64,000 nucleotides of DNA from Puffinus mauretanicus (GCA_023333565.1 JAJKFH010003493.1:2046001-2110000); one strand, 5' to 3'. Counted from the stretch's first letter, positions 1-12,599 are shown. Notes: generated by a model not told the origin, from the letters alone. Program-made: numbers and translations.

Positions 1-233
1 TTACTTCCTTTTCTAAGGTCTGATCTTGTCTTGTCTCTCATTATGCGGACCCCTTGGAAATTCTGCTAAATCTTTTAGTTCCTTTTCCACACTTTAACCC
101 ACCAGATATGACACGTTTGTCATCCAAAGAGATTGCTGTAAAAATAACAATTAAAAAAATGAGTAACCTGTGAACCCAAGAGATGCTCTCTGAGAAAACT
201 CACCTCTGAGCAATCTACCCTGGGATCAACCCC

Positions 234-267
234 CACGGGCCATCCCAGTGCACGGGCCATCCCAGTG
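234..267. repeat. Perfect two-copy tandem duplication, 17-bp unit
   Basis: The 17-bp unit CACGGGCCATCCCAGTG occurs twice head to tail without a mismatch. Both copies are identical, so the event is probably a recent replication-slippage duplication. No function is apparent. Confidence 0.9.
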
Positions 268-487
268 GGACAGGGGCACATTTTGGAAAGCTCTCACACC
301 ACCCAGGCACAGGGGAGACCCCGCTGTTTCACAGCACCCCCGGCATTTGCAAACCAGTTTGCCTGATCACTGCCTTCTATTGTTTCCTGAGATAAGCCGG
401 GCCCCAGTGAACAATTAAAGCTTTCAATAAATAATCTGTAAGCACATTCATTTGATTTACTGTTATTTGATACAGCAGTTAGTTTCA

Positions 488-3000
488 ATGGGGCAGTTAC
501 TATTGATCACATAAAGTACTACAGACAAACATGAAACACTTCCAGAACTCCATGGATTATTACTCTTTATCTGCCACTCATCTGGGTTACTTGTAATGGT
601 TGTGAAATTTAAAATCAATAACAACAATTAGCGTTCTGTATACTCTCAGGAATGAATCATGTGAAATATGTTTTGTTACAAAAATGAAAGGCCAGAGAGC
701 TTGCAAACAGGAAAGACTCTTGCAAGTAGCAAAACTCTAAAATAATTTCTCCCGGTATTATAAAATACCCGATAAAGGGGGTAAAGAAAAGAAAAAATAC
801 AGCATTTTAAGTGCACCTGCAAGCATACACACAGTTATAAAAGGGTATTGGTAAGATTTTCAAAGTAAATCAAAGAGATTTAGGAATACAACTTTCAACT
901 AAGCTGGTGAGAAAGAGGCACCAAATCTTTCCTTAGAAAATTCCACTACAAGCCCTACACTTTCATACTCACTCCTTGACCTCTAAAGGAGTTTTGGGTT
1001 GTTAACAATGGCAGGACTTGCTCCTATGTAGGGAATTGAAGGTGTAGGAAAAGGTCTGACTCTTCCCACTAGCTTTTACTGCGTTGCTTACACGCACACA
1101 AAAAAAGGTATCTATGTGTAAGAAATGAAAGCAAAATGAAAAAAGCTGGAAACTGATTGTAAGGGATATACGTTGAAAAACACCTTTTCTCTTAGCTTCA
1201 GATTCATATAAATTAGTTGTGAATCTAATGAAATGCATGGAAATCACAGTATTTTGTGATCTCTGCTAGAGTAATAACTCTAGATAATTAAAATGCAAAG
1301 CAATAAGAGATATGTTTTATCATTAAACTGTAACCAGAGCTCTGTGTGAAATCATCCATTCAGAAGACTTGTTTTTCATCAATTATTTGTTATTTATCTG
1401 ATGTAAATATAAGAAGGTCTAATTAAAATGTATGACTCCTTATGCAGCTTCTTGTCATTAAGACCAATGAAAGCATTCTGAAGACCATAATGAAATAATT
1501 ATGTTTGCCTTTAAGAATCCTCTTCAACAACACATGGCAGTGCTACACTAAATTAAAACATCAGGAACTAAATTTCTCTTGCATCTATTTCCATTTTCAC
1601 TAATTATACCCCCAAGCTTTCCAATAGACCAGGCCCTAAAATTCTTTTGAAGCTGAAACAGCCTAAGGAACAGCAGCCTTTTCATAGTAATGGACTTTGA
1701 TGAAGAAACAAAGGTAATGCAGCCCTGGAAGCATTAATATTTCAAATAGAGTTATCATGTGAAAATATGTGTTTATTTGAAAAATGGGGAAAAGATTGTT
1801 GGTAAAGCGCCAAATACATGTTCCAGGGAAACCGATACTCTGATTTAATCTCATTTAATTGCGTCATTCCTTCCTCACCTCTTTTCGTCAGAGTATTTTC
1901 TTGTTCTGCACAGAAATTAAGGTTAGCGAAAGCATAACAAACATGGTATTACTGGGCAGTGTCAGTGCATCATGCTGTAACTAAGCTCTCCTTTCACATT
2001 TTAGGAGGTGGCAACAGCCCCTGTGAACAATTGCAGCGTTCATACTGGACTCCATTTCAGGGAGAGGGGAACAGCTATTTTCCCAAACTGTGTCCGGACA
2101 TGCAGTGCTTCCCAACACATAGCTCGTGCTTCAACCATGAAGTCTTGCAGGACCTCTCCAAAACACAGAGAAAGGAAAGGATTCGGATAAGGAAAAAAAA
2201 CTACAGAAGGATGTGAGTCAGCTCTGACTTCTTGCAGGCAGCTGAAGGCTTCGTTTCAAAACTTTGGAGAGATAATGGATCCTTGTTGGCCTGGTCTCAG
2301 AGAAGTGAATGTGGCAAAACATGCAAAGCGCAGAAAGACGAGCAGTCCACATACCTAACCTGCATAGCATGTGACGATATGCGCAACTAGAAAAACACAC
2401 CCGGAATGTGCTCCCTGAACTGAGAGAGGAAGGCTGAGGTTCACTGGGGGACGAGGACTTGGGAAAAGTATATTCTTCTGTTAGCCCCCCTCATCAAAGA
2501 CACTTTGCACAAGTATCTGAAAGACACAGGTGATTTGCCATTTGTTCTGCTTTTTACGTCTTGGTGTTCAAAGTGTGGGGTGAAAACAGAAGGATCTTTA
2601 AGACAGACAGGTCTCCGAGACCTTCCAGCCAGCCACTAAGGAGGATCTGACATATACCCTGATCCAGTAACTAATAAAATTTCTTCCTCAAATGAATGAA
2701 AAGAGCAAGTCAAACAACAAAGCAATGCAAAGGAATACTCTGAAATACGGAGGGGAAAAGGAAAAACCTCCTCAGACCAAAAGTTGAGAGGCAGAAATAT
2801 GAACAACTGCTTAAAAACAAACAAACCAACCCTCCCCTCAGGACCTGATCTTAACAATAAAAAAGCTCACACACGTGTGACTTTTTTAGCCAGTCTTTTG
2901 ACTTTCGCCCCAAGCCAAAAACGCAGATTGGTGGATCAGCGTCTCTGCTAGGAAGGGAAGGTTTGCAGAGAAGATAAGATCTTTGATTAGAGCAACCCAG
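488..3000. other. AT-rich non-coding stretch, no gene seen
   Basis: Open frames here are all below about 90 codons, overlap each other on both strands, and show no domain or codon bias that I can recognise. No tRNA-like fold or transposon end was noticed. The most structured part is the motif-rich block at 1321-1510, listed separately. The rest shows nothing I can name. Confidence 0.6.
1321..1510. promoter_or_regulatory. Candidate enhancer-like block with homeodomain and FOX motifs
   Basis: This AT-rich but non-repetitive block holds a TAATTA homeodomain core at 1420-1425 and a forkhead-like TGTAAATA at 1402-1409, with further AATTAT and CAATTA words close by. This density of complex motifs without low-complexity sequence resembles vertebrate conserved non-coding elements. 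Conservation is not visible from one sequence, so the call is inference. Confidence 0.3.
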
Positions 3001-3150
3001 AGAGTTGTGCAAAAAAACCCCAGAGACACGAGCTTTGGGGCGCACAGGCATTTCCCTGCGCCTGAACCAGGGTCCTGGGGAAAGCATCTGCCTGCGGATC
3101 CACTGCCTGGGCAGCCGCAGCCCCTGCCACCGGTCCGGTTTGGGCAGGTA

Positions 3151-3164
3151 TCGCCAGATGGCAC
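3151..3164 (+). promoter_or_regulatory. Candidate CTCF binding site
   Basis: The 14-mer TCGCCAGATGGCAC matches the CTCF core consensus (CCASYAGRKGGCRS, with G tolerated at the third position) at all but the first base. It lies in a locally GC-rich patch. CTCF sites of this quality often mark chromatin loop anchors or insulators. Occupancy is unknown. Confidence 0.45.
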
Positions 3165-3987
3165 TGTGACACAGTTTTCCAACTCCTTTTTCTTCATGTG
3201 CGAGTGAATGTTCAGTCTTGGAAGGACAGGCAATGCTGGTCTTCGTTGTGGGTTTTGGGGTACAAGATGAGGAATAAACGAGGCGCTCAGGAGATGGAGC
3301 GAGGTGAGTGGCAGAGGAGCCTGCTCCCTGCCCCAGTCTCTGCCCACGGCCAGTCCCTGAGCAACAGTGCTGGGGGCAGGAGGCTCCGAGACCCCCGAAA
3401 GCCAGGGTACAGCTGCGCCGTGCCTGAACACCTCTATCCCAGATCAGTATTTGTGAACAAGTGCAATATTTAAATCAACTCAGATGCTGTTACATCCACT
3501 TATCATGCAGGAACTTGGGAATCCTCTTGGTATCGGTCACCAGCTGGCAGAGGAGTAATTCTGGTACAAAGCTGGAAGATGACAAGGAAGTCTCGTAGGA
3601 AGAGAGATACACATCTCTATATGATGTGCTGCTGCGCCACCAGCCAGCTTGGCAGGGAAGACCACTGGAGTGGTGTAATGGCCATTTCAGGGACTCACCA
3701 CAAGTTGCATTCAGATAAAAAAATCACAGGATTAGAGATTTTTTTGTTGTTGTTGACTGCCTTTTTTTTTTTTTTTAATTGAACCATTCCTTCTACTGTT
3801 CGTATCTTACAGGCACAAATGGCTTTCCAGCATTGAAGCATCCACTGAAGGAAATCTGAGTTAAATCAAACTGTGGCAGTTGTCTCTGGTTGGTGCAACA
3901 CCGGGTAACTTGTTTAATTGCGCCACACCTCTGCTATATATCTTTAAAAGGAGAATGATCCTTCTCTCTTTCTACGAAGAAAAGAAA

Positions 3988-4019
3988 TGTTGGATGTTCA
4001 TTGTGCTGAACATCCAGCG
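3988..4019. repeat. Short strong inverted repeat (hairpin)
   Basis: TGGATGTTCA at 3991-4000 is followed after six bases by its exact reverse complement, TGAACATCCA, at 4007-4016. Allowing G-U pairs, the stem extends three more base pairs outward to 3988 and 4019. Flanking bases do not continue the pairing, so the structure is too short for a usual microRNA precursor. Confidence 0.85.
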
Positions 4020-4912
4020 CAATGGCATGACTTTTTACTGGTATTTTGTAAAAGCAGTGGTACATAAATACATTAATGGCTCACTCATACGACCACTCTG
4101 TGTCTGAAACTCTTATTAAAATCAAGGATGGAGGGTTGAGTGCATTTAAGTGCTTCACTAGACACGGCTCTAAAAGACAAAAATATACTTAATTTGTCAT
4201 TTTATTGTTCAAAGACTCTTGCTAAAAATACAATGTGAGCCTAGAGAAAAATATTATGGTTCAATGGAAAGAGATCCTCCAAACCATTAAAAGAAACTAC
4301 GCGGTGCTAAAAAACCTCCTTGTTGTGAGAAATTTCTCTGCTCTTTTTCTTAGGGGATGCACTTAGAGGGTGAAATGTAAGTCGCTGAAAGTACATAAAA
4401 TGGAAATCCCTCCAAACTATGGATGGACTTTAACATCATGTCCTTAGCGGTGAAGATCCAGAGCACTCTGAGAATTTATAAATACTCATTCAAGCTTTAA
4501 CCTATTAAACCTATACAAGTGTCACTTGCATGTGCATATTTAACTTAGCTAGTTTTATAATATTCAGTTTATATATGGTGTAAGCAGGGGAAAGAAAAAT
4601 CACCTTGTCCAAGGGGAACAGAAGGTATATTATATACTCTGTGTCTAGAATTCTTTACACAGTTGCTGGATTATATTTCCATCTCTCTTAACAAAAGTAT
4701 TTGAAGAAGCTGTAAGGCTCAAACAGAACACTCAAAGAAAGTGGGGTCAGTTCTATAAGGGCTGGCATTAGTTTGTTAAAAGTTTTTTTCCTATCCACTC
4801 CCAAATAAAGGGACAAAGAAGCGAACATTGTGGGAATGTGTTTCTAAACCACATGATATCCTTATCAGATTGTCATGTACAAGGGAGGTTCTCACACAGG
4901 GACCCCATGCTG

Positions 4913-4932
4913 GTGAGCTGCCGTGAGCTGCC
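4913..4932. repeat. Two-copy tandem duplication, 10-bp unit
   Basis: The unit GTGAGCTGCC is present twice head to tail. This is most simply a slippage duplication. Confidence 0.8.
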
Positions 4933-6177
4933 CCGTCACATGATGCAAGTTCTCCGCTCCTATTCACATTACTAAAATGAGCTGAAGGAAGCTAGATTCT
5001 CCCTCCCTCCCCCCCAAAACAAGCAAAATGCACAGTGACCACAGTCATATTGATTCGCTGCCGCTGGGAAAACAATCCAGAGCAGCTGCTAATGATGAGT
5101 GAGTATATGAAGAAGATAATCTAGCTATTAAAATCCATACCACGAGTTTTAAACTGTCTCGGATTAATACCTGATGAGCGGACTTTAATGCAAGGAAGCA
5201 AACAGAGAATCGGAGAAATCCGAGAGTCAGAAAAAATACAGGGAAGAAAAACTCGGTTTGTGGGTTAAATGTGGAATTCTGCAAACTTGACTTGTAAATT
5301 TATAGAAAGAGAGTAATATGCTCTTATAAACAAGTCTTACTTTGTTTTATAAGTGTCTCTATTTCCACTGTTAGTGTTGTGACCTCTTTCATTGAATTAC
5401 TTTTTCATATAGTTTGGGGGAAGTGGGAAAGTCCTTTAAAAATTTTTAATATTAAATGAAGGTTCTAAATAGTATTTGGTCATTTAAATACGTGGCCTGT
5501 TTTTAAAACTGCTGAGGGAGCTCTTAGATGCTCAGCATATTTGGAAATGAAGCCATGAAATGTGGATTTAGGATGCTAACTTTAGGCTACTGTTTCTGAC
5601 ATTCTTAACTTTTGATACACATTTGCTCATGCAATGATGGATTAACAAAATCCCAGCCCTTAGATTATTTTTTAAAAGACAGTTTAAAATCCACATTTTT
5701 GGATGAAAGTTGTTTACTGATCACAATTAGGAGGAACAGCTAAAATTACTGTGACCGAAAGACTGCACAGAAGAATCATTCCCACATGATACCAGTTTGT
5801 TTATTTTGTACCTAGAATATGGTTCTCATAAAAAGGCAGCAACAGACGAAAGACATTACGCTTGGTTTGCCTCCTACAAAATCCAGCTTTGCTACCCTCC
5901 TGCCTATACTTTTTCTTGCAGTACAGAGAAAATGATTATTCTGTTATTTTAGAATAGTTTTGAGCATTTCATGGCTTGCATTTTCGTGGTTCCATTTGGT
6001 TTGAAAGGGCTTGGATTTCAGCAAGAAGTGGCATGGGTCACACTGCATGGGGACAGACTTCATGCACGTGAGCAAAGGTCAAAATCAATCATAGCTTTGT
6101 ATTTCCAGGCCTATTACTTTTGGCAGTTTACCCTGCCAGAAGGGGCTAAAATATTTGCTTCCCAAAAGGAGTAAACA

Positions 6178-6191
6178 TCAATAGGGGGCAG
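6178..6191 (+). promoter_or_regulatory. Possible CTCF-like site
   Basis: TCAATAGGGGGCAG agrees with the CTCF core at 12 of 14 positions, including the AGGGGGCAG part that carries most of the binding information. It lies about 350 bp before the CpG island and has the same orientation as the better match at 3151. It is a weaker call than that site. Confidence 0.3.
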
Positions 6192-6544
6192 GAATATAAT
6201 CAGCTTCTCAACCATGCAACAATGAGAAATGAGGGAAAAGGATCTGCTCCTCGCCGTAGCCACTAAGCCATCTAAACGTTAGATGCAACATTTTCAGCAA
6301 AAAGTTGAAAGATTTCACAGCACAGTGACTTGAAAAGGACAATAGGCCTATTTAGGCAATTATATTATGCAGGCTTTGTTATTAGGCAGCCCTGCTCAGT
6401 CCCAGAAAGTCTGGATAATCAAAAGTGTCCAAGTACAGGAAGGGGAAAAGTACAACCCCACCCTCCCGCACAACCGCTGCCAGGACCTCTGAATTTGAAG
6501 GGTAAAGTCTATTTACCGAAGCTCCTTGGCCGTTTCATACATCA

Positions 6545-7110
6545 ACTGATATCCTTCCTCATGGGGCTGCGCGCCACAGCCTAGCGAAGCTCTGGAAGGC
6601 CCTCCGAAACCACAACTAATTTGGCCTCAGCCGCCCGCCCCTGTAAATTCGCTGCTCGGAGGCTGCTGCCAGCCCCCTGGGGAAGAAACTGCGAGGGGGA
6701 GAGGGATGCTCCCCCCCGGCTCGCACGCATACCAGCACCGCTCCCCAGGGCCAAACAGATCTGGAAACTCATCGCAGCTGTGCTCTGCTTTTGAGGTCTC
6801 AATAGGATGGGGCACGGCGCGGCCGACCGCGGCAGACAGCAGTCCTTCTGAGCACAATGTCCCTTTCACAACCCGCTCCCAAATCTAAATGCTGGCTGGG
6901 TAACACAGCAGCAGTTCATCGGCTGCGCAAAGAGCGGTGTATAAATTAGACCTGAGCAAAAACAGTCACTTGGGGCGCGCAGGGGAGGCTGGAGCATAAT
7001 CCGCCGAGCGGGGCGCCTCGCTCCCCGCGCGCCCCCGACCAAAGCCCCTTAGCTGGGCCGGGCTGCGGTGCGGGCGTGACGCACACATGGTTAACGAAGA
7101 CGGCTCAGCA
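6545..7110. promoter_or_regulatory. CpG island, no attached coding exon recognised
   Basis: CpG dinucleotides are rare on both sides but frequent here, with clusters such as GGCGCGGCCGACCGCGG near 6815 and a dense run at about 6975-7080. In vertebrates such islands are usually unmethylated and mark promoters or Polycomb-regulated developmental elements. No open frame in the island has a recognisable domain. It could be the promoter of a non-coding transcript, a first non-coding exon, or an orphan island. The boundaries are estimated by eye. Confidence 0.75.
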
Positions 7111-7500
7111 GTAAGTGAGGATTTAACTGGATGTGAGGATGACTAACTTCGCTGTCTGAAACATTATCTCTCTCTTTCAACTCCTTAACTTCACGGTAAC
7201 CCTCTTCGAGGCAGCCCCGCGCCAGCCTGGCTTTGTTCTGACAAGTTGCACCTTTGCTGCACAGACTCATTAGGCAAGCGGGGAGTCACTCAAAGATACA
7301 TTGCTTTTCCTCCAAGCTTATTCCACCCCGACTTCACCAGCGAACGCCTCTCATCATTTTTGTCTGCAGGAGTTTCTGACAGTGGTGCGTGTCCATTAGA
7401 GTTTTCCTGTGCCAGCAGCTGAATCGGGCTAGCTCAATCAGAGCCCACGTAGAGAATTGTTCTCCTTTCAATTAATTCGGAAGAAAAATATCCCCGTGCA
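7085..7500. promoter_or_regulatory. Candidate regulatory flank of the CpG island
   Basis: Downstream of the island the sequence stays complex and lacks low-complexity tracts until a T15 run at 7503-7517. It contains a GGTTAAC word near 7089, a TCF/LEF-type CTCAAAGATA near 7289-7298, and CATTAG and CAATTAATT words. This resembles conserved sequence next to developmental CpG islands, but the evidence is only motif content. Confidence 0.3.
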
Positions 7501-8216
7501 ACTTTTTTTTTTTTTTTGAATGAAGGGGATCAGAAACAAACACTTTTCATCACATATTTCAGGGCATTAAGCTACAAGTATAAAAATTTAAACAAAGACT
7601 GTGTCTCTAAGCAAATCAGTCCTAGTGATTTAGTTGTAAAGTTTATAGATGAACTTTAAAGAAAATAACCTGGTTCAAACAGATCTTGCCTTCTGGGCAC
7701 TAGCAAACACACCTGCAGCAATTTGATACTTGGGAATGCAGATTACAAGTCCCTCACTTCAAAATGTTTGTTTTTAAATTCAGAAAGATGAAAGAAAATA
7801 AAGTACTGAGCTTTTTTCTGCTGAGCACAGATGTTTCCAGTATTTCCAGTGCTTGCAGGGAATGAGAACCTGACCCAAACATCGCAATAATCTGGAATTC
7901 AGAAGGAAAACGTATGCCTTCTGGAGTCCCATCTTCACGAACTTTCTGAAAGTTAATACCTGCTAGATCCTCTCTGGGCAAACACCTCCCACCAAACCAA
8001 AATAAGAACTGTATACTACAAGAGCCTCAACATCCTATTACATTCTGCTGCCATATCCATAACTTTTGCCTTCATCACATTTCTTATTCTTCTAAACCTA
8101 ACAAAATGTGGTAGGCAGTAGTCTTCTACTTGATATAATTAGCTGAAACACTACATACTGCCAAACAAACTTACTCTTGTTTCAGGCCTGCTCATTCGGT
8201 TTTTTGCCTGTTTAAT

Positions 8217-8236
8217 TAATGAAGACTAATGAAGAC
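8217..8236. repeat. Two-copy tandem duplication, 10-bp unit
   Basis: TAATGAAGAC is present twice head to tail without mismatch. Each copy carries a TAAT homeodomain core, so the duplication doubles a potential binding site. Confidence 0.85.
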
Positions 8237-8722
8237 TTTTTTTAATAGGCTTTTCCAAGACCAAAGGAAAATTACCACTCCTTGCAGCTCTTTCTCTCTT
8301 AGGGCTTGTCCCGTTCCCACTTCCGCAGTATTTAGTTAGCTCGCATTTCACCAAAAGTTACTCGTTTTCTCTCAATATTTGTGCATTACAAGAGAGCAGA
8401 AAATTCTACCTTACTTAAAAAAGTATAACTTACTCATTCTTGCAATTTTAACTCTTTTGTCCTCTTAAGAACTATTCTCATCTAATTTGATTATACTGAC
8501 CTGATTTTTATCTTATGAGAAAAGGAGTGAGAATGACCGATGATTAAAAGCGCAGTCGGTTCTGCTCTCATTTCCGAGTCCGTAATTTTCTTTGCAAATA
8601 GATACTTTCTTTTTAAACCTATAACAATATAACTAGTATCACACAAAACATAAACACGAATGAGCGCAAAATTAGGTATTTTTTTGTGTGCTCGTAACAC
8701 ATCTTGCAATATACAGTGGCTA

Positions 8723-8810
8723 ATGTTTGGGTTGCAACCCATAGCAGGTTTTTCCTCCCACAGGGGGGAGGAAAAAGATACCACGCAAGTTAAGGTCATG
8801 TTTGGGTTGC
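8723..8810. repeat. Direct repeats enclosing a palindrome and a hairpin
   Basis: The 13-mer ATGTTTGGGTTGC occurs at 8723-8735 and again at 8798-8810. The first copy runs into the perfect 12-bp palindrome GGGTTGCAACCC at 8729-8740. Between the copies, TTTTTCCTCCC at 8749-8759 pairs exactly with GGGAGGAAAAA at 8766-8776 across a six-base loop. The outer flanks do not look like known transposon ends. The symmetry itself is certain and its meaning is not. Confidence 0.85.
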
Positions 8811-11433
8811 GCCTTACCCTCTATTTTTACTTTGCAGACCCTCGTAGACTAGAAAATTCGTGATGCTGTAGGAGTGCACTTGCTTAGTGGATCGTAACGG
8901 GATTAACATACTGAAGATGTGCTGAAGTTGGAGACCTACAGCATTCTGCCCTAACCCCTGCCGTGGCCAATGTTGCCAGCGTTTCAGTCGAAACCCTGAT
9001 GCTGTCTGGGATTGTTACTGGCCTGTTCAGAGTCTGCACTATCCATGTATTAGTCCCTCAACAACCATTTACCTTTTACTCTACAATCACGTCTCTATCA
9101 AAGCAATATTTCTAAGGCCTAAAGCAATGGCTGCAGGTGTACTGCTTTTATGGCAGAGCCAAAAATAAAACAACAAACTAGACCAAAAAACCTAGCTATT
9201 ACACGTCTAATAATGTCAAAATTTGGCTACGATTACATTCCATTAAATCACAGAGGTCTTCATAAAAATAGAGAATCAGGAAACACTTGAGCTAGAATTA
9301 AACATTGCTATCTTCGTATTTATAAGCACTAGAGCAACATTTAAACCATCAAAAGCTTTCTGGACCACTAAAATTCTGGTTTTGTCATTATTTTCATGAG
9401 ATGCAAGATAAAATCTTCAATGTTGAGAGAATTTTAGTATTTTATAATCCGTTTACATATATTTACCGACACACATAAAGTGCTTACACTTTCTTCAAAA
9501 TTAAAACCAAAACTTGCTCTAGAAATCAAACAGAATTCTTCATTTGGACCCTAACTAAATTGCTTTTCCACACTTCTGTACCATTAACTTTCACAGTTCA
9601 AATTACAGCCACCGTATTATGATTCAGGTTTCGGCCTGATGTTAAATTCCCATGCAGTGAAGATTAATCCTATTGCTTACAAAGTTACAAGACTGGATTC
9701 CTGAATGCATTTTCCTGTATTTTTTATTTACTCTTGTTAATATGAGTTTCTTTGATTAGCTAAACTTTGCTTTTATCAACACTTGTCTCTTATCACAGGC
9801 CCTAGGCAAATGACATATTTACCACTCATTCCATTCTGATAAGGGTAATCCTGTGTTTAACTTGCCCAAGAACAAACACCATATATTTTGTTTTTAAGAA
9901 TTTTGCTTCTAGGTATTAACAACATACAAGAGAACGAGCAGGACATTTTTAAACCAGAAGCTATTTAAAGAATATTTTGCAAATGTAAGCTTTTAACGAC
10001 AGCATATGCCTCCTACTCCAGGAAAGTTTATTTAATTCCAAGTTTCCGCAGTATCACCGCTGAAGTTACACTAAAGTTTAAACCATGGAAAGAGGAAAAC
10101 ACATTTTTTGTAAAACATCTGTTTTGGGTTTTTTGCCCCCCTTAAATGAAGCTCTCCTATAGCTAGTAACATTATTTTGAAGTAAAAGCTTTCTTTGAAG
10201 CATTTTGAAAACAGCGTGGAGAAAATAAACATCCCATGCTGAACTTCACAGTCTAATTTTAATTGTAAAGACATCAAAACATTTGCAGTATTGTAGGCTG
10301 GTAGTCACTGATTTTTACAATTCTGTTTTCATTACTCAACCCACACAAATGTCATATGGTGACTGAAAACTTTTGAGCAGAGTGAAAAACACACTATTTC
10401 ACCAAACATTCTTAAATTTATTTTTCAATTCCCCCCTCCACCCCTTTCAGATAAACTGTATAGAAGGAAGAACTATTCTAATTCCTAGGTAACTTTTTAA
10501 GATACCGCAAAACAAAAATTCAAACAGAATTATACGGTTAATGGTGTACTGAAGTGCCCGAGAGCGTGCTAAAAACATTTTGATAGATAGCCAAGTCATT
10601 TATCTAAATCACCGTCAGAGCAGTGAAGCATCCTGCAAGCTTTTATGCAGAGTATAAGGTGATGCTTTCTGGCACTTTTTGTCGTTTCTCAAACTTGAAA
10701 CTGCGGTGTTAAAATACTGCCATTGTTTACCATCTATGTATTTCAGCAACAAATCAAGACCCTATAACATAATAACACATCTTCAGACGTGTCCTACCAC
10801 TAACTCTCCCTCCTCTGTTACCAGTGCAACGCTGCCTGAATCTCAAGGTATAGAAATAATTGATGGTTAAACTCAAAGGGTGTTCACAGTAAGTAGTTTT
10901 CTAGCAAAACAGCAACTTCTTAGAGCAACAAAGTGAAGAAGAAAGGTGGCAGCAAGGTCAGTACAAAGAAATATTGCCTTTTCTTAGGAAACTTAAAACT
11001 ACTGTCTGATTTTTGGAATGGCACCTACCCACTACAATTCCACGTCTTCGCAAGAACTGTACAGAGCAGCATTTTAATTGCTTGGCTGCTGTGCTAAAAT
11101 GCACTTCGAGACAACATGCATCCAGATTATCAAACGTGCTACAAAATTAGATTAAGGAGGCAAAGAAAAAAACTACCACAGAGATGTTACGTAAATTCGT
11201 CCTTCACTGGTTAGAGTTTTGGAAGTATTTGCTCTATTAGATTATAATTTTATGTGTTCCTGCTTGGCTCCACAACTGTTGTTAGGATCAATATGCTACA
11301 TGAGAAGGGATAAACAGAAAGCAGCCTGGTGCTTCTTTCCTTTTTCCTTTCTTGCCAAAAGGAGAAAAATAGCTTGCAAACCACATTTTGCACAAAAACT
11401 CCCCCCACCCCTCATTACCCCTGCGCTTAATTA

Positions 11434-11757
<324 letters not shown>

Positions 11758-11849
11758 CTAGGTGTGGAGGAAAATGGCACATAAAAGTACACCCAACTCC
11801 ATCAAACTCTGCCCCTTTTTTGGCACGTAGGCTGTTGGTCTTTTTCCCA

Positions 11850-11940
11850 GACCAGAATCATGAATTATGACAGACAACACAGCTAAAAGCCTGTAATTGA
11901 TCCAAATGATCATTTACCATTTTCCAGGCTGCCCAGCCAA
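11850..11940. promoter_or_regulatory. Candidate homeodomain/MEIS regulatory element
   Basis: Within 90 bp there is a MEIS/TGIF-type TGACAG at 11868-11873, a TAATTG homeodomain core at 11894-11899, and a perfect 12-bp palindrome AAATGATCATTT at 11904-11915. The block lies directly upstream of a CpG-rich domain. Such combinations are common in conserved developmental enhancers. This is inference from motifs alone. Confidence 0.35.
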
Positions 11941-12014
11941 TCCAGCAAGATGGGGGGAAGCGAGCCGCATTCCAAGTTTTAGCTCCCATCAATTCCCCCC
12001 CCAAATTTCCTTAG

Positions 12015-12430
12015 AGTCAGTCCCGCTCCTCGGGCGCTCGCCGGGTGGGTGCCGCCTCCCGCGCCGCGCCGCCCGCCCGCCGCCCCGCGGTAAAACGGCT
12101 CCGGTAGGGACGCGGGATCCCCCTCGGCCGCGAATAGATCCTTCTGCCTCCGAACAGCTCACTTCCTACTACTTGTGTCACAGGGAATGAAAGATTGAAT
12201 TGCCTAATATATGCGAGTGAACTTTCCGTGAACCCTTCCCAGGCTGCTAACCTTCAAATGACCCAAGCGGTCTGACATCACCAGCTCCCAGGATTCTCAC
12301 ACGCCTTCACAACTCCCAGCAGCCCTGCAAAAAGGCAGCCGGGCGGGCGGGCGGGCAGGCGAACGCTCGCCCCAGCCCTGCCGGAGTCGCCCCGCTGCCG
12401 CGGAGCGGCGGGTGCGGACGGGGAGGCCGA
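12015..12430. promoter_or_regulatory. CpG island, first part of a split CpG-rich domain
   Basis: Two CpG-dense peaks, at about 12015-12145 and 12330-12430, flank a lower-GC section of roughly 180 bp. The second peak contains four GGG runs separated by single bases (see the G-quadruplex entry). It ends in an A-rich and then purine-rich tract at about 12455-12530. It is probably a promoter or Polycomb-type element, with no recognised coding exon. Confidence 0.7.
12341..12355 (+). other. G-quadruplex motif
   Basis: Four GGG runs with single C loops match the canonical short-loop quadruplex pattern, which is the most stable class. It sits within the CpG island, the usual promoter-proximal location for such motifs. 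Confidence 0.8.
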
Positions 12431-12599
12431 TTTGCAAAAAGACCCAAAGTAATAAAGTAAAAAAAAAAAAAAACAAAAACAAAAAACAACCAACGAGGAG
12501 GAGGAGGGGAAGGGGGGAGGGAGTTGAGACGGGGATGTTTCTGGTGGTTGCAAAGAATGGAGGATTTTTAAATTCCAGCTCAATTTGCTAAAACTTCTG

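Larger units (their letters stand above)
3170..6170. other. Non-coding stretch, no gene seen
   Basis: The frames on either strand around 2.9-3.5 kb reach about 180 codons, but they sit in GC-rich sequence and overlap on both strands with no recognisable domain. From 3.6 to 6.2 kb the sequence is AT-rich with very short frames. It includes a 15-base T run at 3762-3776 and a strong hairpin at 3988-4019, listed separately. Nothing else could be supported. Confidence 0.55.

Noticed and set aside
3762..3776. T15 tracts here and at 7503-7517 as retroposon tails
   Set aside because: No recognisable element body or flanking target-site duplication was found beside them.
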